DNA from: Candidatus Eiseniibacteriota bacterium
Lineage (GTDB): Bacteria > Arandabacterota > Arandabacteria > Arandabacterales > Arandabacteraceae
DNA length: 5,417 nucleotides
Reading direction: 5' to 3'
Assembly (NCBI GenBank): GCA_030622265.1
Contig: JAUXGG010000142.1
Span: 1 to 5,417, forward strand
Position 1 is the first letter of the stretch, and each line of letters opens with the position of its first letter. The position numbers and the translations under genes were made by a program. The notes under the pieces are model-generated. The model had not been told where the DNA came from. It made no database searches and saw only the letters and a program-made list of their open reading frames with translations. Shown piece after piece: positions 1 through 4,889 of this stretch.

Positions 1-24
1 GAGACGCTCGTACCCGGCATCTAA
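1..24 (+). CDS. possible 3' tail of an upstream gene (partial)
   Basis: Reading from base 1 gives seven codons (ETLVPGI) and then a TAA stop at 22-24, 15 bases before the GTG start of the receiver gene. The close spacing would suit an upstream operon partner. Seven residues cannot identify a product. A sensor kinase would be a natural neighbour of a receiver protein, but nothing here shows one. The other two + frames are also open for a stretch, so the assignment rests only on the stop placed neatly before the next gene. Confidence 0.25.
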   Translation, partial: ETLVPGI

Positions 25-28
25 GCAC

Positions 29-34
29 AGGGAG
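29..34 (+). promoter_or_regulatory. ribosome binding site deciding the receiver-gene start
   Basis: The sequence AGGGAG contains a GGAG core at 31-34. It lies five bases before GTG at 40-42, which is good spacing. The other in-frame GTG at 34-36 overlaps this core and has no better site upstream, so the later GTG is preferred. Confidence 0.55.
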
Positions 35-39
35 TGCTT

Positions 40-414
40 GTGGACGAAAAGCGCAGCATACTGGTTGTCGACGATCAGGAAAGCATGCGGACCCTGCTAC
101 AAGACATGCTCGAGATCATCGGCTATGAAATCACTCTGGCCGAGGGCGGCGAGCAGGCCCTTTCACTCCTGCAGTCGCGCGACTTCGACCTTGTGCTGAG
201 CGATCTCAACATGCCCGGCATGGACGGCTCGGCCTTGCTGAGGGCTATCAAGGGTACATGGCCGGGTCTCCCCGTTGTGATTATCACCGGCTACGGCACC
301 TTCCATACCGAGAAGAGGGTGATGAAAGAGGGCGCCGCCGGATACATATCCAAGCCCTGCACCCTGAGCAAGATCGAGAAGACCATGTCTTCGATCATCA
401 GTCACAAAGTCTGA
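40..414 (+). CDS. stand-alone response regulator receiver domain protein (CheY/NtrC-like)
   Basis: This is a 124-residue single-domain phosphoacceptor protein of the response regulator family. It would take a phosphoryl group from a histidine kinase in the cytoplasm. The acidic pair D11-D12 (ILVVDD), the phosphorylation site D55 (LVLSDLNMPGMDG), the switch threonine T83 (VVIITGYGT), the switch aromatic Y102 and the K105-P106 pair (GYISKP) are all present, so the domain looks active. The ITGYG stretch resembles the receivers of NtrC-type regulators. The protein stops soon after the last helix and has no DNA-binding or enzymatic output domain. It must therefore act through protein contacts or as a phosphorelay intermediate. 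An in-frame GTG at 34 would add two residues (M-L before V), but spacing from the Shine-Dalgarno core favours GTG at 40. A TAA at 22-24 closes the frame upstream. The cognate kinase is not visible. The next gene, 87 bases downstream, encodes a small cysteine-containing protein. Confidence 0.9.
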   Translation: MDEKRSILVVDDQESMRTLLQDMLEIIGYEITLAEGGEQALSLLQSRDFDLVLSDLNMPGMDGSALLRAIKGTWPGLPVVIITGYGTFHTEKRVMKEGAAGYISKPCTLSKIEKTMSSIISHKV

Positions 415-489
415 CAAGATCCATCCGATTGAGCTAAACACTTCTTTCAGCTGCGCCGATAGCTTTGCTGTGACGACATCAAGCCGATT

Positions 490-495
490 GGAGGA
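490..495 (+). promoter_or_regulatory. strong ribosome binding site of the small cysteine protein gene
   Basis: GGAGGA lies six bases before ATG at 502. It is one of the best Shine-Dalgarno sites in the window and is the main reason for accepting the short downstream frame as a real gene. It does not suit the overlapping GTG-type frame starting at 510 as well. Confidence 0.7.
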
Positions 496-501
496 AGACT
501 G

Positions 502-705
502 ATGGCCGTATGCCCCTATCTGACTGGAGTCTGGACCTTCCGGTGCCTCGCCAGGCCCAATATGGTCATACCAACCATAACCGAGGAAACGCGCTACTGC
601 CTGAGCGAGAACCCGGAGCGCTGCCCGCACTATGTGACCGCGAAGCGCGGCAATCGCAGAAGCGATCTCGTGACAAAGCCCAGTCCGGACGTCAGGTCCA
701 ACTGA
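502..705 (+). CDS. small four-cysteine protein of unknown function
   Basis: This is a 67-residue protein I cannot assign to a named family. It has four cysteines at C4, C15, C33 and C41 (spacing C-x10-C-x17-C-x7-C). Two sit in similar contexts, CPYL at the N terminus and CPHYV at 41-45. All four lie in the first 45 residues, and the remaining tail is basic and polar (KRGNRRSD). It has no signal peptide or membrane segment, so a cytoplasmic location is likely. Four well-spaced cysteines suggest a zinc or iron-sulfur site, but this is inference. From memory, short proteins with a CPY...C...YC...CP.Y layout occur in anaerobic Deltaproteobacteria; I cannot verify that here. Support for a real gene is the GGAGGA site six bases before the ATG, the cysteine pattern, and its fit between the receiver gene and comEC. 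The TGA stop is at 703-705. It might share a transcript with the receiver gene 87 bases upstream. Confidence 0.7.
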   Translation: MAVCPYLTGVWTFRCLARPNMVIPTITEETRYCLSENPERCPHYVTAKRGNRRSDLVTKPSPDVRSN

Positions 706-714
706 CAAGATTAG

Positions 715-762
715 TTGACACATGTAAACCGGCCTTGACAGTCTGGCCAACCCAGATAGCCA
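715..762 (+). promoter_or_regulatory. possible promoter region upstream of comEC (two TTGACA hexamers)
   Basis: Two perfect TTGACA -35 hexamers lie at 715-720 and 735-740. Neither has a good -10 at the right distance. The best for the second is TAGCCA at 757-762 with a 16-base spacer, which keeps only the first T and A. A comEC promoter here is plausible by position, since the preceding gene ends at 705, but the -10 is weak. Confidence 0.25.
731..748 (+). repeat. imperfect palindrome overlapping a TTGACA hexamer
   Basis: The sequence reads GGCC-TT-GAC-A-GTC-T-GGCC, with outer GGCC arms at 731-734 and 745-748 and inner GAC/GTC arms around A740. One arm carries an extra base. The element covers the second TTGACA upstream of comEC, which is where a repressor operator could sit. 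It could equally be chance in GC-rich DNA. Confidence 0.35.
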
Positions 763-819
763 GGTACTCAAGCCTGTGCACATTACGCGCGGGCATTCTT
801 CTTGCTCACTCACTGCCTC

Positions 820-3180
820 GTGGGAAAGCGCGCGCGTCGTCCATCGATCTTCTTCCTTGCCGCGTTGTGGGTGGGGTTGCTCCTGGGTGGAAGCTCGGGC
901 GGCCGCGCATGGATCTTCGTGGCGTGCCTTGTTCCGGCCCTCGCCGGCCTTATCTTTTCCAGAGGAGCCCGGACTGGTCTGGGGCTCCTTGCGGCCTGCA
1001 TATTCCTGCTGGGGATCCTAAGAAGCCCCGACTCCACCTGGAACAGCCCCGGGAGCGGGGTGGAGGCGCTTCCGGACAGGTTTCCGGTGGTCTTGAGGGT
1101 ATCCCCCGTCCCATTTTCAAGCCTGGACACGGGACGACTTAAAGCCCGCGTCAATGAGGTTATTGCCGGCTGGCCCTCGCTTGAGGGGAAGGTAGTGCTC
1201 ATCGATTCGGAGGCAGGCCGGGGTACATCCGCCGGGGAAGGTACACTGGCCGGGAGTTTCCGCAAGCCCGGCAGGCCGCTGAACCCTTTCTCTGTTGACA
1301 GGAGGGCGCAGAGCAGAAGACGCGGGATATCGGGATATGTCTCCGGGGGATCGTGGGGGGAGCATCGCTCTCGAGGAGCCCGGGAGACGGAAGCAAGTCC
1401 GGATGGCCGCGGAGCTCTCAGGGCCTTCCGCAGCAGGGTCGGCAGCCTGATCCAGAGGGTATCCCAGGGCGCGCCCTCCGGCGTTCTCGAGGCCATGCTC
1501 CTGGGGGAGCGGCGAGGTCTATCACCTGAGGTCCGCAGCCTTATGATACGTGCGGGAACCTACCACGTGCTTGCCATCTCCGGGCTTCACGTGGGCATCG
1601 TGGTGCTCCTCTTAGTCTCCTTTATTACCATCCTGCGCCTGCCCAGGGGGCCACGCATAGGGCTTGCAGTGGCCTGCGTGGTCTTCTATGTAGTTTTCAC
1701 CGGGGCGCGCCCGTCGACTCTAAGGGCGGGAATGTTTTTCACGCTGCTCAGCCTGTCGAGGTTGCTCGAGTGGCGGGTGGACTATCCCAACACCGTCTGC
1801 GCGGCCGGTACGGTGCTGCTTTTTGCCTTTCCGCACCTGGCCTGGGACCTGGGATTCAAGCTGTCGCTCGGCGCGGTGTTCGGGATCACGCTGGTCGTGC
1901 CGCAACTCCATCCGGCGCACCGTGCGCACGCATCGGTGACAGGGAAGGTCATTCAGTACATTACCCTGGGTGTGGCGGCGTCTTTCTGCGCTCAGGTCTT
2001 CACCCTGCCGGTGGTTCTCTACCATTTCGGGCGGACGTCCGTGGCAGGGTTCGTAACCAATCTCGTGGTGCTTCCCCTTACCACGCTCATTGTTGCAGCG
2101 GGGCTGGAGGCTTCGGTCGCGGTGCTGGTGTGGGACCGCCTTGCGCTTGTGTTCATGCGCGCCGCGGCGACGCTGGCCGGTGCGGTCCTGGTGTCGATGT
2201 CATTTGCGACACGATTTGTCGATCCGCTCCTGGTAACCGGCCGCCCGGCCATCTGGAAGGTGCTCGTCTACTATGTCCTGCTCGCATACCTGGGGCTTGC
2301 GGCGCCCCGGATGAAGAGGCCTCACAAGGCGCTGCTGCTCATCGCCGCCTATGTTTTCATGCTTATCAGTGTGCCCTTCCAAGTACGGGACGGTCTTACC
2401 GTAACCTTTGTGCACGTGGGTGACGGTGATGCGTGCGTGGTGGAGACGCCGTCGGGGCAGACCATGCTGGTTGATACCGGGCCTTGCAGCGCAGACTATG
2501 ACGCCGCAAGCCTTCACCTGGTTCCTTTCCTCTCGCTTAAGGGAATCTCGAGGCTCGATGTAATCGTGATCACTCATTCCCACAACGACCACTATGGCGG
2601 TCTTCTCACCCTTGCCGGAGACCTGGAAATCGGCGAGATCGTGGTGGGCGACATGACCGGAGAGCCCGCTTACGAGACGGCCCTGGCGGAGGCCGGGGCC
2701 CTGGGTATCCCCCTTCGGGAAGTGAGGTGTGGAGACAGCCTCTCCCTGGGCCGGGCCGTCCTTGAATTCCTCCATCCCACAGAGGAGTGGCTGAGCGAGG
2801 TCTCCGATCCCAATGCCGAGTCTGTCGTCTTTACGCTCACCTACGGAGACGTCGGCTTCCTCTTTACCGGAGACCTGACTCCGGAGGTCCAGAAGGAGAT
2901 GGCGGAGCGGGAACTCGGCCTCGGGTGCGACATCCTCAAGGTGCCGCACCATGGAGCCCCGGGCCTCGATGGCGCATTCCTTAAGGCTCTGGACGCCGAT
3001 TATGCCGTTATCCCGGTGGGCTCCCGCTTCAAGTGTCATCCTTCTCCGGAGACCATAGAGATGCTCGAGCGATCGGGAGCGCGCGTGTTCGCTACCGTCT
3101 CGGACGGGGCCGTAACCGTCGGGACAGACGGCCGGTCCATCGAGGTCTCGAGCCAGATGGAAGCCGTATCTGGCGAGTAG
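820..3180 (+). CDS. comEC: ComEC/Rec2-family DNA internalization channel protein
   Basis: ComEC forms the inner-membrane channel that carries single-stranded DNA into the cytoplasm during natural transformation. From GTG at 820 the protein has 786 residues, close to the usual 750-800. The basic N terminus MGKRARRPS precedes a membrane segment (about 9-24), and two more hydrophobic segments follow before a DUF4131-like region with the PLNPFSVDRRAQSRRRGI stretch. The competence domain (about 225-490) carries the hallmark LAISGLHVGI (251-260), the GARPSTLRAG motif and many membrane helices. The C-terminal metallo-beta-lactamase-fold domain starts at VTFVHVGDGDA (about 528). It has HSHNDH at 586-591, FTGDL with D685 and VPHHGA with H710-H711, so the presumed metal ligands are intact. 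The start is uncertain: TTG at 802 would add six residues (MLTHCL), and neither start has a clear Shine-Dalgarno site. GTG is preferred because it gives the normal ComEC N terminus. The gene ends with tandem in-frame stops TAG-TGA (3178-3183). No other competence gene is visible, so transformability cannot be concluded. Confidence 0.93.
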   Translation: MGKRARRPSIFFLAALWVGLLLGGSSGGRAWIFVACLVPALAGLIFSRGARTGLGLLAACIFLLGILRSPDSTWNSPGSGVEALPDRFPVVLRVSPVPFSSLDTGRLKARVNEVIAGWPSLEGKVVLIDSEAGRGTSAGEGTLAGSFRKPGRPLNPFSVDRRAQSRRRGISGYVSGGSWGEHRSRGARETEASPDGRGALRAFRSRVGSLIQRVSQGAPSGVLEAMLLGERRGLSPEVRSLMIRAGTYHVLAISGLHVGIVVLLLVSFITILRLPRGPRIGLAVACVVFYVVFTGARPSTLRAGMFFTLLSLSRLLEWRVDYPNTVCAAGTVLLFAFPHLAWDLGFKLSLGAVFGITLVVPQLHPAHRAHASVTGKVIQYITLGVAASFCAQVFTLPVVLYHFGRTSVAGFVTNLVVLPLTTLIVAAGLEASVAVLVWDRLALVFMRAAATLAGAVLVSMSFATRFVDPLLVTGRPAIWKVLVYYVLLAYLGLAAPRMKRPHKALLLIAAYVFMLISVPFQVRDGLTVTFVHVGDGDACVVETPSGQTMLVDTGPCSADYDAASLHLVPFLSLKGISRLDVIVITHSHNDHYGGLLTLAGDLEIGEIVVGDMTGEPAYETALAEAGALGIPLREVRCGDSLSLGRAVLEFLHPTEEWLSEVSDPNAESVVFTLTYGDVGFLFTGDLTPEVQKEMAERELGLGCDILKVPHHGAPGLDGAFLKALDADYAVIPVGSRFKCHPSPETIEMLERSGARVFATVSDGAVTVGTDGRSIEVSSQMEAVSGE

Positions 3181-3214
3181 TGAGTGTCCATTGTCCAAAG
3201 AATGGGACGCCTCA
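3181..3214 (+). terminator. weak hairpin after comEC, possible terminator
   Basis: Directly after the comEC stop, TGAG-TGTCC-ATT (3181-3192) can pair imperfectly with AATGGGACGCCTCA (3201-3214) around an eight-base loop, with bulges. The bases that follow are pyrimidine-rich (CTCCTTTCTCT) and do not form a true T run. This is weak as an intrinsic terminator. The position between comEC and the purN promoter is right for one. Confidence 0.25.
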
Positions 3215-3291
3215 CTCCTTTCTCTGCGAAAGTAATAACCTGCCCGTCAAACCGGAGCAACTCCACTTGACACTCAGCCCGCCGAATGCTC

Positions 3292-3320
3292 TTGACGCCC
3301 TGGGGCCGGATTGCTACCCT
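3292..3320 (+). promoter_or_regulatory. sigma70-type promoter of the purNCH operon
   Basis: The -35 TTGACG (3292-3297) and -10 TACCCT (3315-3320) are separated by 17 bases, and a TG at 3312-3313 gives an extended -10. The -10 keeps the three most conserved bases (T, A and final T). Transcription would start near 3326-3328, leaving a leader of about 44 bases before purN, which is too short for a purine riboswitch. A second TTGACA at 3267-3272 has no good -10 partner. Confidence 0.55.
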
Positions 3321-3355
3321 GCTCAAGTACCTTCTAACCAGACTGTCCTGCCTTT

Positions 3356-3361
3356 AGGAGG
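3356..3361 (+). promoter_or_regulatory. consensus ribosome binding site of purN
   Basis: A perfect AGGAGG lies nine bases before TTG at 3371-3373. No ATG or GTG in that frame is suitably placed, so this site fixes the unusual TTG start of purN. Confidence 0.75.
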
Positions 3362-3370
3362 CAAGTCGCT

Positions 3371-4021
3371 TTGCGGCGAATCAAAGTAGGTATCCTGGCT
3401 TCAGGAAGAGGTTCCAACCTTCAAGCGCTTATCACAGCGTCACGTGATGGAAAGATCGATGCGGACATCGCGATCGTGATAAGTGACCGCGCGGATGCCG
3501 TGGCCTTGGAGAGGGCAAGAGAAGCCGGAGTCGATGCGCACTATGTTGATCCTCATCGTAAGGGCCCCAGGCTTACCGAGGGAAGCGAAAGCGAGATCAT
3601 AAGGCTGCTCGATGAGGCAGAGGTGGATCTTGTCGCACTGGCGGGCTTCATGCGTATCCTTGGCCCTCGGCTGCTAAGGCACTTCAGCAGGCGCATAATC
3701 AATATCCATCCTTCGCTCTTGCCTTCGTTTCCGGGACTCCACGTCCAGAAGAAAGCTCTGGAGTACGGGGTCAAGTACTCGGGCGCTACGGTGCACTTCG
3801 TGGATGAGGGAGTCGATACCGGACCAATCATTGTCCAGGCCGCTGTACCGGTCCTGGAAGGCGACACAGTCGAGATTTTATCCGAGAGGATCCTGGGGGA
3901 AGAGCACAGGATCTACGCGGAGGCCGTGCAGCTATTCGCAGAGGGACGGCTTAAGATCGAGGGGAGGGTGGTCCACATCCTCCCTGAAAGGAGGTCGGAT
4001 GCAGGCTTTGACCAGCTTTGA
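3371..4021 (+). CDS. purN: phosphoribosylglycinamide formyltransferase, 10-formyl-THF dependent (GART)
   Basis: PurN transfers a formyl group from 10-formyltetrahydrofolate to GAR to make FGAR, the third step of de novo purine synthesis, in the cytoplasm. The 216 residues compare with 212 in E. coli. Visible family features in order are the phosphate-binding loop SGRGSNLQAL (11-20), SDRADAVALERAREAG (38-53), LAGFMRIL (90-97), INIHPSLLPSFPGLH (110-124) and HFVDEGVDTGPIIVQ (142-156). The catalytic trio Asn-His-Asp is present as N111, H113 and D149. The start is TTG behind a perfect AGGAGG nine bases upstream. It is the first gene after the promoter at 3292-3320, and its last 23 bases overlap purC. 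The C-terminal end (ERRSDAGFDQL) is encoded by the same DNA that supplies the purC ribosome binding site and first codons. No frameshift or missing key residue is seen. Confidence 0.96.
   Translation: MRRIKVGILASGRGSNLQALITASRDGKIDADIAIVISDRADAVALERAREAGVDAHYVDPHRKGPRLTEGSESEIIRLLDEAEVDLVALAGFMRILGPRLLRHFSRRIINIHPSLLPSFPGLHVQKKALEYGVKYSGATVHFVDEGVDTGPIIVQAAVPVLEGDTVEILSERILGEEHRIYAEAVQLFAEGRLKIEGRVVHILPERRSDAGFDQL
3987..3995 (+). promoter_or_regulatory. purC ribosome binding site inside purN
   Basis: AAAGGAGGT, a near-perfect anti-Shine-Dalgarno match, lies inside the purN coding region and ends three bases before ATG at 3999. It fixes the purC start and rules out the longer open frame that extends upstream through purN. 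Confidence 0.75.
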
Positions 4022-4889
4022 GATTAGCGGGCTTGATGTCTTCTCGAAGGGCAAGGTACGCGATGTTTACGATCTGGGAGAGAAGCTCCTGATCGTCGCC
4101 TCAGACAGAATATCAGCTTTCGACCACGTGCTTCCCACGGGCATACCGGACAAGGGCAAGATCCTGACCGGCGTCTCGGCCTTCTGGTTTGAGAAACTCG
4201 AGGGAGTGTGCCCCCATCACATGATCTCGGTGGACCCGTCCGCCTTCCCATCCTCGACAGAGAAGTTCGCGGAGATTTTCCGCCATCGCTCCATGCTGGT
4301 GCATAAGGCCAGGAGGGTCGACGTCGAGTGCATAGTGCGCGGCTACCTGGCCGGTTCGGCCTGGAAGGAATATGCCGAGAGCGGCACGGTCGCGGGATGC
4401 GTTCTTCCCGTCGGTCTTAAGAAGGGCGCCAAACTCGACATGCCGATCTTCACGCCTTCCACCAAGGCGGATGACGGCCATGACCGCAACATCTCGGTCA
4501 AGGAGATGTCCAATTTGGTGGGAGCAAAGCCTAGCGAGGCGATCATCGAGAAGAGCCTGAACCTTTTCGAGGAGGCGGTGCGCTTTGCCGCCGATAGAGG
4601 CATCACCATCGTGGACACCAAGTTTGAATTCGGCTACCTCCGGGACGAGCTTATTCTCATAGATGAAGTTTTCACGCCGGACTCCTCGAGATTCTGGGTC
4701 GAGGAAACTCCGGGGTCGGAGGCCATCAATATCGACAAGCAGTTCATACGGGATTTCCTGGAAGGAACGGGCTGGGACAAGAACTCTTCGGCGCCGCAAC
4801 TGCCGGAGGAGGTGGTCACCGAGTGCAGGAGAAGATACCTGCTGCTGTACGAGAAGCTGATGGGGGAAAGGCCGCCTTGGGAAGCATAG
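3999..4889 (+). CDS. purC: phosphoribosylaminoimidazole-succinocarboxamide synthase (SAICAR synthase)
   Basis: PurC joins L-aspartate to CAIR using ATP to give SAICAR in purine synthesis. The protein has 296 residues, which places it with the longer SAICAR synthases (yeast type, about 300) rather than the short E. coli form (237). Motifs in order are the ATP-binding GKVRDVYDLG (18-27), SDRISAFDHVLPTGIPDKG (35-53), the family signature ECIVRGYLAGSAWKEY (110-125) and a second signature IVDTKFEFGY (204-213), followed by a LIDEVFTPDSSRFW stretch typical of the C-terminal half. The ATG at 3999 has a strong ribosome binding site. The frame is open further upstream to 3804, but that part translates to purN-shadow sequence without family features. 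The gene overlaps purN by 23 bases and purH by 13 bases, so it is probably translationally coupled to both. No missing key motif is seen. Confidence 0.96.
   Translation: MQALTSFEISGLDVFSKGKVRDVYDLGEKLLIVASDRISAFDHVLPTGIPDKGKILTGVSAFWFEKLEGVCPHHMISVDPSAFPSSTEKFAEIFRHRSMLVHKARRVDVECIVRGYLAGSAWKEYAESGTVAGCVLPVGLKKGAKLDMPIFTPSTKADDGHDRNISVKEMSNLVGAKPSEAIIEKSLNLFEEAVRFAADRGITIVDTKFEFGYLRDELILIDEVFTPDSSRFWVEETPGSEAINIDKQFIRDFLEGTGWDKNSSAPQLPEEVVTECRRRYLLLYEKLMGERPPWEA

Noticed and set aside
411..711. CTGACAAGAT present twice, at 411-420 and 702-711, each over a TGA stop
   Set aside because: A ten-base repeat is expected several times by chance in 5.4 kb, and the flanking bases do not match.
163..813. 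Open frame of 216 codons on the - strand over the receiver and small protein genes
   Set aside because: It is antisense to the well-supported receiver gene, its translation resembles no family, and it spans gene boundaries and intergenic sequence.
510..1142. Open frame of 210 codons on the + strand
   Set aside because: It competes with the four-cysteine gene, which has the better-placed ribosome binding site and start, and with the N-terminal membrane part of comEC. Its translation is proline- and arginine-rich without features.
1295..1320. TTGACA followed by AGGAGGG inside comEC
   Set aside because: It lies in the conserved comEC reading frame (residues SVDRRAQS) with no -10 or gene start behind it; it is a chance match.
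2200..3198. Open frame of 332 codons on the - strand over the comEC 3' half
   Set aside because: It is antisense to the conserved metallo-beta-lactamase domain of comEC, shows no recognisable domain, and long antisense frames are expected in GC-rich coding DNA.
3321..3370. Purine riboswitch in the purN leader
   Set aside because: The predicted leader is only about 44 bases and shows no three-way junction; it is too short for that aptamer.
3033..3389. Open frames on both strands crossing the comEC-purN gap
   Set aside because: They straddle the comEC end, the promoter region and the purN start, with no ribosome binding site or recognisable product. The gap 3181-3370 looks non-coding.
3804..3998. 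N-terminal extension of purC by 65 codons
   Set aside because: This stretch is the purN gene read in another frame. The purC family begins at ATG 3999, directly behind AAAGGAGGT.
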